From Nocardia sp. NBC_01329 (GTDB lineage: Bacteria; Actinomycetota; Actinomycetes; Mycobacteriales; Mycobacteriaceae), in the NCBI RefSeq assembly GCF_035956715.1, contig NZ_CP108381.1, forward strand, positions 3,938,001-4,002,000: DNA of 64,000 bases, given 5' to 3'. The notes below the pieces were generated by a model. The model was not told where the DNA came from. It searched no databases and worked only from the letters and a program-made list of their open reading frames with translations. Positions 8,296 to 16,514 of this stretch are shown one piece after another. Each line of letters starts with the position of its first letter. Position 1 is the first letter of the stretch. The position numbers and the translations under genes were made by a program.

Positions 8296-9807
8296 ATGAC
8301 CGCAGTCGCAGACCGTCCGCTCGGACCGGAATTGGCACGTACCCAGACCATCGAACCCGGTACCGATGTCCTCGTCATCGGCCTGGCCACGACCGATGAC
8401 GGTCCCGTCCTCGTACCCGGGGATCTCTTCGGCGATGTACTCGGCACCGACCTGCGCACCCGGCTGCTCGACCAGTTGACGACCGTCGGCGCCACGGGCA
8501 AGACCGGACAGCTCGTCCGGATTCCGGCCCCCACCGGCCTGGACAACGCCGCCAGCGTACTGGCCGTCGGGCTCGGCAACGCCGCGGATATCGATGCCGA
8601 ACAGGTGCGGCGCGGCGCCGGGGTGGCCGCCCGTTCCCTGACCGGGGTCGCGCGCGCGGTCACCACCCTGTCCGGCGTGGACATCGGCGCCGCGGTGGAG
8701 GGTTTCTATCTCGGCGCGTATTCGTTCACCCCGTTCCGGTCCGCCAAATCCGCGCCGAAGCCGGAGGCCGCACCGCTGGCCCGGGTCGAACTGCTGGTCC
8801 CGGAACCGGATTTCGGCGGCGACGCGCTGCTGCGCGCCCAGCTCACCGCCGAGGCCGTGGCCACCGCCCGCGATTTCGTGAACACCCCGCCGAGCCACCT
8901 GTACCCGGCGGAATTCGCGCGCCGCGCGGCGCTGCTGGGCGAGGGCGCAGGTCTCGAAGTCGAGATTCTCGACGAGAAGGCGCTGGAAGAGGGTGGTTTC
9001 GGCGGCGTGCTGGGAGTCGGCAAGGGTTCCTCACGCCCGCCGCGCCTGGTCCGGCTCACCTATCGGGGCGGTGACAAGAAGGTCGCGCTGGTCGGCAAGG
9101 GCATCACCTTCGATACCGGCGGTATCTCCATCAAACCGGCCGCGAACATGGAGAACATGACCTCGGATATGGCCGGGGCCGCGGCGGTCGTGGCCACCAC
9201 CCTGCTCGCCGCGCGACTGAGCCTGCCGGTGACGGTGATCGCTACTGTGCCGATGGCGGAGAACATGCCGTCGAGTACCGCGCAACGGCCGGGTGATGTG
9301 CTCACCCAGTACGGCGGCACCACCATCGAGGTCACCAACACCGATGCCGAGGGCAGGCTCGTCCTGGCCGATGCCATGGTCCGTGCCGGCGAAGACGACC
9401 CGAGCTACCTGATCGACGTCGCCACACTCACCGGCGCCCAGATAGTGGCGCTGGGCACCCGTACCCCGGGCGTGATGGGCACCGACGAATTCCGGGACCG
9501 GGTCGCCCGGATCTCCCAGGAGGTCGGCGAGCACGGCTGGCCGATGCCGCTGCCCGAGGAACTGCGTGCCGATCTGGACTCCAAGGTCGCCGATATGGTG
9601 AACGCCTCCGCGCACCGGTGGGGCGGCATGCTCCTGGCCGGTACCTATCTGAAGGAGTTCGTCCCGGACGGTGTCGAATGGGCCCATATCGATATCGCGG
9701 GTCCGGCCTACAACACCGGCGGACCCTTCGGTTACATCGGCAAAGGCGGCACCGGAGTACCGGTCCGCACCCTCATCGCCGTCCTGGAGGACATCGCCGC
9801 GGAGTAG
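8296..9807 (+). CDS. pepA: Leucyl aminopeptidase (M17 family)
   Basis: This M17 metallo-aminopeptidase, about 503 residues, releases N-terminal amino acids in the cytoplasm. The two-metal active site is visible: VGKGITFDTGG near residue 266 (Lys and Asp ligands) and the family signature NTDAEGRLVLADAM near residue 348. SDMAGAAAV and TLTGAQIVALG lie between or after as in E. coli PepA. A GTG at 8290 is an alternative start two codons earlier. Gene order pepA then E2 acyltransferase is as in mycobacteria. Confidence 0.95.
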   Translation: MTAVADRPLGPELARTQTIEPGTDVLVIGLATTDDGPVLVPGDLFGDVLGTDLRTRLLDQLTTVGATGKTGQLVRIPAPTGLDNAASVLAVGLGNAADIDAEQVRRGAGVAARSLTGVARAVTTLSGVDIGAAVEGFYLGAYSFTPFRSAKSAPKPEAAPLARVELLVPEPDFGGDALLRAQLTAEAVATARDFVNTPPSHLYPAEFARRAALLGEGAGLEVEILDEKALEEGGFGGVLGVGKGSSRPPRLVRLTYRGGDKKVALVGKGITFDTGGISIKPAANMENMTSDMAGAAAVVATTLLAARLSLPVTVIATVPMAENMPSSTAQRPGDVLTQYGGTTIEVTNTDAEGRLVLADAMVRAGEDDPSYLIDVATLTGAQIVALGTRTPGVMGTDEFRDRVARISQEVGEHGWPMPLPEELRADLDSKVADMVNASAHRWGGMLLAGTYLKEFVPDGVEWAHIDIAGPAYNTGGPFGYIGKGGTGVPVRTLIAVLEDIAAE

Positions 9808-9815
9808 GTAGCTGT

Positions 9816-9836
9816 CCGGGCGGCGCGGCCGCCCGG
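9816..9836. terminator. GC-rich hairpin between convergent genes
   Basis: CCGGGCGGC and GCCGCCCGG pair perfectly over 9 bp with a 3-base loop, 9 bases after the pepA stop and before the stop of the convergent small gene. It can act on both strands. No T-tract follows. Confidence 0.65.
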
Positions 9837-9864
9837 CGCACCGCCGACTCCTGCTGTGCAGGTG

Positions 9865-10218
9865 CTACAGGCCGTCGAGATCACGCTCGGCGGCCCGTTG
9901 GCGCTCGATCCGCCGGCGCGCGTCGTAGTCGCGCATCCGCTGCGGGTATCCGGTCCGGCCCACGTCGTACACCGGAATACCCAGGTCCTTCGCCGCCCGG
10001 CGGGCGCCCGCCTCCCCGACGATCCGGCGGGTCCACTCCCCGTCGGCGGCAATCAGGACAATAGTGACATCTGTCACAGTGGTTTTCGGCTCCACGAAAC
10101 CCTCGACACCCGCATGTGCGCACACCCATTCCGCGAGGTACCGCCTATCCGCGCCACCCGGACGGGAAACACCGCTGCGCCCGGACGTGGCACGACGGAA
10201 ACGGTCCAGTAGTCCCAC
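9865..10218 (-). CDS. Conserved actinobacterial hypothetical protein
   Basis: This 117-residue basic protein starts at GTG 10218 (MGLLDRFRRATSG). It has a central hydrophobic strand TDVTIVLIAADGEWTRRIV and the segment AAKDLGIPVYDVGRTGYPQRMRDYDARRR. I recall homologues at the same place, between the aminopeptidase and E2 genes, in related actinomycetes, sometimes labelled oxidoreductase without evidence. No catalytic motif is seen. The start was chosen because upstream residues are low-complexity. Function unknown. Confidence 0.6.
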   Translation of the reverse strand: MGLLDRFRRATSGRSGVSRPGGADRRYLAEWVCAHAGVEGFVEPKTTVTDVTIVLIAADGEWTRRIVGEAGARRAAKDLGIPVYDVGRTGYPQRMRDYDARRRIERQRAAERDLDGL

Positions 10219-10473
10219 TGCGGCCGACCTCCTGCTCGCCACCCGAATCCCGCCTCGTCCGGCGGTGATTCCATCGTGCCACCTACCAGAATTGGATGCC
10301 CTCCGGAAAACGCGTCGCGCGGCGAATGCAAGGATGGTGGACGGAACAACAACCACACGGATCTCCGGCGCCGCGCAGAATGAACGCCGGCTGGAACACC
10401 ACCGCGACCCGCGGCAGGATCCACCGGAATGAACTGTTGTAGACCCGTCGAGCAGTTAGAGGAGTCAACGGAC

Positions 10474-12210
10474 ATGGCCTTCTCCGTCCAGATGCCCGCT
10501 CTTGGTGAGAGCGTCACCGAGGGAACGGTGACACGGTGGCTGAAGCAGGAAGGAGACACGGTCGAGGTCGACGAGCCGCTGCTCGAGGTCTCCACCGACA
10601 AGGTCGACACCGAGATCCCGTCCCCCGCGGCGGGTGTGTTGACGAAGATCGTCGCCAAGGAAGACGACATCGTCGAGGTTGGTGGCGAACTGGGTGTCAT
10701 CGGTGACGCCGGCGAGGCCCCCGCGCCCGCCCCGGCTCCCGAACCGGCTGCCGCCGAACCCGCGCCCGCGCCCGCCGAACCCGCGCAGGAAGCCGCTCCG
10801 GCTCCGGCTCCGGCGCCCGCGCAGTCCTCCGCCCCCGCCGCAGACTCCGCGGCATCCGGCACTTCGGTGAAGATGCCGGAACTCGGCGAATCGGTCACCG
10901 AGGGCACCGTGACCCGCTGGCTGAAGGCGATCGGCGACGAGGTCGCGATCGACGAGCCGCTGCTCGAGGTCTCCACCGACAAGGTCGACACCGAGATCCC
11001 GTCCCCCGTCGCGGGCACCCTGCTGGAGATCACCGCCGACGAAGACGATGTGGTCGAGGTCGGCGGTCAGCTCGGGGTCATCGGCTCCGGCGCTCCCGCG
11101 AGCGGATCGGCTCCGGCCCCCGCACCGGCTCCCGAGCCTGCACCGGCACCCACTCCGGCTCCCGCACCCGCTCCGGCTCCCGCACCCGCACCTGCACCGG
11201 CTCCCGCCGCCGCACCGGCTCCCGCCCCTGCCGCCCAAGCTCCCGCGCCGTCCGCCGCTGCCAACGGCGCGACCCCGTACGTCACCCCGCTGGTCCGCAA
11301 ACTGGCCGAGGAGAACGGCGTCGACCTGACGTCTGTCTCCGGTTCGGGCGTCGGCGGCCGGATCCGCAAGCAGGACGTGCTCGCCGCGGCCGAGTCCAAG
11401 CAGACTCCGGCGGCGGCACCGGCGGCCACCGCTCCCGCCGCGGCACCGGCCAAGGCGGCCCCGGCCCCCAGCCCCGCGCTGGCGGCGCTGCGTGGTACCA
11501 CGAAGAAGGCCAATCGGATCCGGCAGATCACCGCGACCAAGACCCTGGAATCGCTGCAGACCACCGCGCAGCTGACCCAGGTGCACGAGGCCGATGTCAC
11601 CAAGATCGCCGCGCTGCGCAAGAAGGCCAAGGCCGATTTCGCCAAGCGCGAGGGCGTGAATCTGACCTTCCTGCCGTTCTTCGCCAAGGCCGTGGTGGAG
11701 GCGCTCGGGGTGCACCCGAACGTCAACGCCAGCTACGACATGAACAGCAAGGAGATCACCTACCACGCGTCGGTGCACCTGGGTATCGCGGTGGACACCG
11801 AGCAGGGTCTGCTCTCCCCGGTGATCCACAACGCCAGCGATCTGTCGCTGGCCGGTCTGGCGCGCGCCATCTCCGATATCGCGAACCGGGCCCGCACCGG
11901 CGGCCTGAAGCCCGACGAGCTGGCCGGCGGCACCTTCACCATCACCAATATCGGTAGCCAGGGCGCGCTGTTCGACACCCCGATCCTGCTGCCGCCGCAG
12001 GCGGGGATGCTGGGCACGGGCGCCATCGTCAAGCGCCCGACCGTGGTCACCGACGAGTCCGGTAGCGAGTTCATCGGCGTCCGGTCGATGTGCTACCTGC
12101 CGCTGACCTACGATCACCGCCTCATCGACGGAGCGGACGCCGGCCGGTTCCTCACGACCATCCGGCACCGCCTGGAAGAGGCGGCGTTCGAGGCCGATCT
12201 CGGCCTGTAA
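10474..12210 (+). CDS. sucB: Dihydrolipoamide acyltransferase E2 of 2-oxo acid dehydrogenase complexes
   Basis: The 578-residue E2 core carries two lipoyl domains (about 1-80 and 128-207) with swinging-arm lysines at K43 and about K170 in the repeated STDKVDTEIPSP motif. Ala/Pro linkers join them to an E3-binding domain (about 265-305) and the catalytic acyltransferase domain. The catalytic signature YDHRLIDGADAGRFL lies near residue 545 with the expected His and Asp. GAGGAG lies 10 bases before ATG 10474. In mycobacteria the orthologue (DlaT) serves pyruvate dehydrogenase and the peroxidase system; sucB is the usual label in Nocardia. lipB and lipA nearby would lipoylate it. Confidence 0.93.
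   Translation: MAFSVQMPALGESVTEGTVTRWLKQEGDTVEVDEPLLEVSTDKVDTEIPSPAAGVLTKIVAKEDDIVEVGGELGVIGDAGEAPAPAPAPEPAAAEPAPAPAEPAQEAAPAPAPAPAQSSAPAADSAASGTSVKMPELGESVTEGTVTRWLKAIGDEVAIDEPLLEVSTDKVDTEIPSPVAGTLLEITADEDDVVEVGGQLGVIGSGAPASGSAPAPAPAPEPAPAPTPAPAPAPAPAPAPAPAPAAAPAPAPAAQAPAPSAAANGATPYVTPLVRKLAEENGVDLTSVSGSGVGGRIRKQDVLAAAESKQTPAAAPAATAPAAAPAKAAPAPSPALAALRGTTKKANRIRQITATKTLESLQTTAQLTQVHEADVTKIAALRKKAKADFAKREGVNLTFLPFFAKAVVEALGVHPNVNASYDMNSKEITYHASVHLGIAVDTEQGLLSPVIHNASDLSLAGLARAISDIANRARTGGLKPDELAGGTFTITNIGSQGALFDTPILLPPQAGMLGTGAIVKRPTVVTDESGSEFIGVRSMCYLPLTYDHRLIDGADAGRFLTTIRHRLEEAAFEADLGL
10570..10627 (+). repeat. 58-bp exact direct repeat, copy 1 (lipoyl domain 1)
   Basis: This stretch, encoding the lipoyl-lysine region of the first domain, is identical over 58 bases to 10951-11008. 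The offset of 381 bases is exactly 127 codons, so recombination would remove one lipoyl domain in frame. Confidence 0.9.
10951..11008 (+). repeat. 58-bp exact direct repeat, copy 2 (lipoyl domain 2)
   Basis: Second copy of the identical 58-base segment, in the second lipoyl domain of the E2 gene. Silent positions are also identical, which suggests recent gene conversion or strong codon constraint. Confidence 0.9.
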
Positions 12211-12216
12211 GGGGCG

Positions 12217-13113
12217 ATGACGATGTCGGTTGTGGTGGCCGGTTCGTCCGGACTGATCGGAACTGCGCTCGTCGCGGCGTTGCGCCGTGACGGGGAACAG
12301 GTGATCCGGCTGGTCCGGCGACCGGCCGCCGCGCCGGACGAACGTCGCTGGGATCCCGCACACGCCGAACTCGACCCCAGGATCCTCGACGGGGTCGACG
12401 CGGTGGTGAACCTGTGCGGGGCCGGTATCGGTGACAAACGCTGGACCGGCGCGTACAAACAGTTGCTCCGGGACAGTCGGATCACGCCCACCGATGTCCT
12501 CGCGACAGCGGTGGCCCGGGCCGGGGTACCGACACTGGTCAATGCCAGTGGAGTCCACTACTACGGTGATACCGGCGATCGCGCGGTCGACGAGAGCGGG
12601 CCCGTGGGCACCGGTTTCCTGCCCACGCTGTGTCTCGACTGGGAGGCGGCGACCCATGCCGCGACCGAGGCCGGGACCCGCACGGTACTACTGCGCAGCG
12701 CTGTGGTGCTGACCGCGTCCGGCGGACTGCTACCACAACTGAAGACCCTCTTCCTGTTGGGTCTCGGCGGCCGGTTGGGCAGCGGCCGTCAGTATCAACC
12801 GTGGATTTCCCTCGACGACGAGATCGGGGCGATCCGGCACGCCCTCACCGACGAATCGGTGCGGGGCCCGCTCAATGCCGTGGGCCCCGCCCCGGTCACC
12901 AATGCCGCGTTCACCCGTGCGCTCGGGAAGGCACTGCACCGGCCGACACCGATGTTCGTCCCGGGTATCGGCCTGCGCCTGGTGATCGGCGAGTTCGCCG
13001 ACGAAGCGATCCTGCACAGTCCCCGCGCCCTGCCACGGGTGCTCGAGGAGACAGGGTACGAGTTCCGTCACGCCACCGTCGGCGCGGCGCTGTCGGCCGC
13101 GGTGGGGCGATGA
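12217..13113 (+). CDS. TIGR01777-family NAD-dependent epimerase/dehydratase-like protein
   Basis: The 298-residue SDR-type protein has the dinucleotide loop VAGSSGLIGTALVAALRRDG at its N-terminus. The blocks DAVVNLCGAGIGDKRWT, SRITPTDVLA, NASGVHYYGDTG, PWISLDDEIGAIRHAL and the DUF1731-like C-terminal end EFADEAILHSPRALPRVLEETGY are all typical of TIGR01777 proteins (E. coli YfcH, mycobacterial Rv2216). Function is not established. It starts 6 bases after the E2 gene and its stop overlaps the next start by ATGA, so it is part of the lipoylation operon. Confidence 0.88.
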   Translation: MTMSVVVAGSSGLIGTALVAALRRDGEQVIRLVRRPAAAPDERRWDPAHAELDPRILDGVDAVVNLCGAGIGDKRWTGAYKQLLRDSRITPTDVLATAVARAGVPTLVNASGVHYYGDTGDRAVDESGPVGTGFLPTLCLDWEAATHAATEAGTRTVLLRSAVVLTASGGLLPQLKTLFLLGLGGRLGSGRQYQPWISLDDEIGAIRHALTDESVRGPLNAVGPAPVTNAAFTRALGKALHRPTPMFVPGIGLRLVIGEFADEAILHSPRALPRVLEETGYEFRHATVGAALSAAVGR

Positions 13114-13634
13114 CCGATTCCACGACAGCGGTCCGGGACGCCCGGACCTGCGATCTGCCCGCGATCCTGGAGATCCACAACCGCGCCATCGCCGAGACCA
13201 CGGCCATCTGGGACGACGAACCCGTGGGACTCGACGAGCGAATCGCCTGGTTCCGAAACCGCACCGAGCACAACCGGCCCGTGGTGGTCGCCGAAGTGGG
13301 TGGGGAACTGGCCGGATACGCCAGTTACGGGCCGTGGCGGCCCAAGTCCGGCTATCGCCATACCGTGGAGAACTCCGTCTATATCGCCGACCGATTCCAG
13401 CGGCGCGGTATCGGCGCGGCCCTGCTGGCCGAGTTGGTCGCCCGCGCCGAGAAAGCCGGTGATATCCACGCCATGATCGCGGCCGTCGAATCGAGCAACA
13501 CCGGTTCGATCGCCCTGCACGAACGGTTCGGCTTCCGCACGGTAGGCGTACTACCGGAAGTGGGGCGCAAGTTCGGCCGCTGGATGGATCTGACGCTGAT
13601 GCAGCTCACTGTGGAGGTGAGCGTAACGTCATGA
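13110..13634 (+). CDS. GNAT acetyltransferase, phosphinothricin/methionine-sulfoximine type
   Basis: The 174-residue protein matches the phosphinothricin acetyltransferase (PAT/MnaT) branch: ILEIHNRAIAETTAIWDDEPV near the N-terminus, GYASYGPWRPKSGYRHTVENSVYI, the acetyl-CoA loop RRGIGAALLAEL and the late NTGSIALHERFGF and RWMDLTLMQL blocks. Its likely acceptors are glutamate analogues or L-amino acids. ATG at 13110 overlaps the upstream stop (ATGA), and its own stop overlaps lipB (ATGA), so translation is probably coupled. I do not recall this gene between Rv2216 and lipB in mycobacteria. Confidence 0.85.
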   Translation: MTDSTTAVRDARTCDLPAILEIHNRAIAETTAIWDDEPVGLDERIAWFRNRTEHNRPVVVAEVGGELAGYASYGPWRPKSGYRHTVENSVYIADRFQRRGIGAALLAELVARAEKAGDIHAMIAAVESSNTGSIALHERFGFRTVGVLPEVGRKFGRWMDLTLMQLTVEVSVTS

Positions 13635-14410
13635 ATGTGAACAACACCCGCACCGCAACCCGGTCGGCTCGCTACGACAGCACCCCCGTCGACGTGCGAG
13701 AACTGGGTCTCATCGACTACCAGCAGGCGTGGGATCTGCAACGTGAGATCGCCGCCCGGCGCGCGGACGGCGCCGGCGCCGACACCCTGCTGCTCCTGGA
13801 ACACCCCTCCGTCTACACCGCGGGCCGCCGTACCGAGGAGGCCGACCGGCCGGCCGACGGCAGCCCCGTGATCGATGTGGACCGGGGCGGCAAGATCACC
13901 TGGCACGGTCCGGGCCAGCTGGTCGGCTATCCCATCATCCGGCTCGCCGAACCCCTCGACGTGGTCGACTACGTCCGGCGGCTCGAGCAGGCGCTGATCC
14001 GGACGGTCACCGATCTGGGCGTCGAATGCGGCCGGGTCCCGGGTCGTTCCGGTGTCTGGCTGCCCGCCGCCGGTCTGCTGCCGGAACGCAAGATCGCCTC
14101 GATCGGGATCCGGGTGCAACGCGGGGTCACCCTGCACGGCATCTCGTTGAACTGCGACCCCGACCTCGGCGCGTTCGGCGCCATCGTTCCCTGCGGTATC
14201 CGTGATGTCGGTTCGACCAGCCTGAGCCAGGAGCTCGGCCGCGAGGTCACCGTCGCCGAGGTCACGCCACGTATCGCCGAATCCGTTCCGGCCGCGCTCA
14301 ACGGCGAGATCCCGGTCACCGAGCACGATATTCCGCGGGCCGCCACCCCGGCCGACGCGGACCACGCCGCCGCCACCGCGGCACGCGATCCGAAAGGCGC
14401 CACAGCATGA
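13631..14410 (+). CDS. lipB: Octanoyl-[acyl carrier protein]:protein N-octanoyltransferase
   Basis: LipB transfers octanoate from ACP to lipoyl domains such as those of the E2 protein 1.4 kb upstream. The 259-residue protein shows RGGKITWHGPGQLVGYPI, the catalytic lysine block ERKIASIGIRVQRGVTLHG and the catalytic cysteine in IVPCGI. About 35 C-terminal residues after the conserved fold are Ala-rich and variable. ATGA overlaps couple it to the GNAT gene before it and lipA after it. Confidence 0.95.
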   Translation: MNVNNTRTATRSARYDSTPVDVRELGLIDYQQAWDLQREIAARRADGAGADTLLLLEHPSVYTAGRRTEEADRPADGSPVIDVDRGGKITWHGPGQLVGYPIIRLAEPLDVVDYVRRLEQALIRTVTDLGVECGRVPGRSGVWLPAAGLLPERKIASIGIRVQRGVTLHGISLNCDPDLGAFGAIVPCGIRDVGSTSLSQELGREVTVAEVTPRIAESVPAALNGEIPVTEHDIPRAATPADADHAAATAARDPKGATA

Positions 14411-15504
14411 GCGAGTCAGGCCCGGAGACGGCAGCGAAGCGTAACCACGAAGGGCCCTCGCTCATGCGCGATGGTCGCAGCATGACCTCCGCCCAAGCCC
14501 CCGCCGGCCGCAAACTGCTGCGGATCGAGGCCCGCAACGCCGAGACCCCGATCGAACGCAAACCCGGCTGGATCAAGACCCGCGCCACCATGGGCCCGGA
14601 GTACACCGAACTCAAGGGTCTGGTGAAGCGCGAGGGTCTGCACACGGTCTGTGAGGAAGCGGGCTGCCCGAACATCTTCGAATGCTGGGAGGACCGCGAG
14701 GCCACCTTCCTGATCGGCGGCGAACAGTGCACCCGGCGCTGCGATTTCTGCCAGATCGATACCGGTAAGCCTTCCCCGCTGGACCGGGACGAACCGCGCC
14801 GCGTCGCCGAGAGCGTGCAGGCCATGGGCCTGCGTTACTCCACCATCACCGGTGTCGCTCGCGACGATCTGGCGGACGGCGGCGCCTGGCTCTACGCCGA
14901 AACCGTGCGCGCCATCAAGAATCTCAACCCGAATACCGGCGTCGAACTGCTCATCCCCGACTTCAATGCGAAACCGGATCAGCTCGCCGAGGTCTTCTCC
15001 TCCCGCCCCGAGGTATTGGCCCACAATCTGGAGACCGTGCCCCGGGTCTTCAAACGGATCCGTCCCGCTTTCCGCTACGAACGCTCGCTCGAAGTCCTCA
15101 CCGCGGCCCGCGCCGACGGCCTGGTCACCAAATCCAATCTGATCCTCGGTATGGGTGAGACCCCTGAGGAGGTCACCCAGGCCATGCGCGATCTGCACGA
15201 GGCGGGCTGCGATATCCTCACCATCACCCAGTATCTGCGCCCCTCGCCGCGCCACCATCCGGTGGACCGCTGGGTCAAACCCGAAGAGTTCGTGGAACAT
15301 TCGAAGGTCGCCGAGGATATCGGTTTCGCCGGAGTGATGGCGGGCCCGCTGGTCCGTTCCTCCTACCGCGCCGGGCGCCTGTACGCCCAGGCCATGGAAC
15401 ACCACGGCCGTCCGATTCCCGAGACCATGGCGCATCTCGCCACCGAGGGCACCGCCTCCCAGGAGGCCAGCGCCGTCCTGGAACGGTTCGGGTCCCGGGC
15501 CTGA
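14407..15504 (+). CDS. lipA: Lipoyl synthase (radical SAM)
   Basis: LipA inserts two sulfurs into the octanoyl group on lipoyl domains. The radical-SAM cluster motif CTRRCDFC and the auxiliary-cluster cysteines in CEEAGCPNIFEC are intact, as is the C-terminal RSSYRAG arginine-serine motif. ATG at 14407 overlaps the lipB stop and has AAAGG upstream, giving 365 residues. Family alignment from memory suggests that conserved sequence begins near ATG 14482, so the first 25 residues are uncertain. About 35 residues follow RSSYRAGRLYAQA, longer than the mycobacterial enzyme. Confidence 0.94.
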   Translation: MSESGPETAAKRNHEGPSLMRDGRSMTSAQAPAGRKLLRIEARNAETPIERKPGWIKTRATMGPEYTELKGLVKREGLHTVCEEAGCPNIFECWEDREATFLIGGEQCTRRCDFCQIDTGKPSPLDRDEPRRVAESVQAMGLRYSTITGVARDDLADGGAWLYAETVRAIKNLNPNTGVELLIPDFNAKPDQLAEVFSSRPEVLAHNLETVPRVFKRIRPAFRYERSLEVLTAARADGLVTKSNLILGMGETPEEVTQAMRDLHEAGCDILTITQYLRPSPRHHPVDRWVKPEEFVEHSKVAEDIGFAGVMAGPLVRSSYRAGRLYAQAMEHHGRPIPETMAHLATEGTASQEASAVLERFGSRA

Positions 15505-15518
15505 GCCGCGGAGTTCGG

Positions 15519-15934
15519 ACGATCGTCCTCGACACGAATGTCATCTCCGAACCACTGCGCAAGGCGCCCGAGGCCGGAGTGGTCGAGTGGATCGACGCGC
15601 AACCCCTCCACACGCTCTATCTGTCGGCCGTCACCGTGGCCGAACTGCGCTTCGGGATTGCCGCTATGCCTCCGGGACGCCGCCGAGACATCCTGAAAAC
15701 CAGGGTCGAAACTCGTGTCCTGCCGTTGTTCACGGGCCGGGTGCTCGCCTTCGATCTGACGGCCTCAGCGCTTTCGCCGAGGTAATGGCGTCGGCCCGCG
15801 CAGCCGGAAGGGCGATCTCCACAGCCGACGGCCTGATCGCGGCCACGGCAGAGTCGGTGAACATGACCGTCGCCACCCGGGATACCGCCCCCTTCGAGGC
15901 CGCGGGAGTGCGCGTAATCGACCCATGGGTGTAG
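15519..15934 (+). pseudogene. Broken VapC/FitB-type PIN-domain toxin
   Basis: Reading from 15522 gives IVLDTNVISEPLRK and then AVTVAELRFGIAAMPPGRRR, the first half of a PIN ribonuclease. Near 15770-15780 the homology moves to another frame (FAEVMASARAAGRAISTADGLIAATA, then TRDTAPFEAAGVRVIDPW). The family start codon would sit at 15519-15521, where the sequence is ACG. The gene therefore has both a lost start and a frameshift. No antitoxin gene precedes it; lipA ends 14 bases upstream. This is a dead toxin relic. Confidence 0.82.
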
Positions 15935-16022
15935 TCCGCGGACCTTTGCGGTGCGCGGAGTGACAGCGGCTCGTGCCGACACGTCATAGTGGTGACACCA
16001 CCGGATTCCGAGGGAGACCACC

Positions 16023-16310
16023 ATGCTGATCGTCGCCGGACATCTCATCGTCGACCCGCCGGCTCGCGCCACCTACCTCGCCGGCTGCCTCGGCGTGGTC
16101 GATCAGGCCCGCTCGGCTCCCGGCTGCCTGGATTTCGCGTTGAGCGCCGATCTCACCGATCCCGCGCGCATCAATATCTTCGAGCGCTGGGCCGACCGGG
16201 AATCGGTGGAGGCGTTTCGCGGCGCGGGTACCGGCGCGGAGCAGAGTACGGCGATTCGCGGCGCGTCGGTGGCCGAGTACGAGATCGCGGAAATCCGTTC
16301 GCTGACCTGA
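16023..16310 (+). CDS. Antibiotic biosynthesis monooxygenase (ABM)-domain protein
   Basis: The 95-residue protein is a single ferredoxin-like ABM domain: MLIVAGHLIVDPPAR, then APGCLDFALSADLTDPARINIFERWADRES. The pattern GCLDF...D...P..INIFE.W is typical of small putative quinol monooxygenases such as YgiN. Such enzymes are usually dimeric and cofactor-free. AGGGAG lies 9 bases before the ATG. It stands alone between the vapC relic and the dehydratase-like gene. The substrate is unknown. Confidence 0.82.
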   Translation: MLIVAGHLIVDPPARATYLAGCLGVVDQARSAPGCLDFALSADLTDPARINIFERWADRESVEAFRGAGTGAEQSTAIRGASVAEYEIAEIRSLT

Positions 16311-16514
16311 TCGCCCGGCTGGAGCTCGAGGCGCTGTAGTAGCGCGGGGATCTGCGACGCCGACATCAGCGCCTTGAACTGCCGGCTGTCGTCACGCCGC
16401 TACCACCCTCGTGCTGTCCCTGGCGCAGATCCGCGCTCGAGTGCGATCGGAGCCGTCGGGCGGGGCCGCGGACGACCCCGCCGATCCCGGCTCCGCCCTC
16501 TAGGATCGGACCCC

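Noticed and set aside
10465..12657. 730-codon minus-strand frame opposite the E2 gene
   Set aside because: Antisense to the Ala/Pro-rich E2 linker; composition is Gly/Arg repeats without a family.
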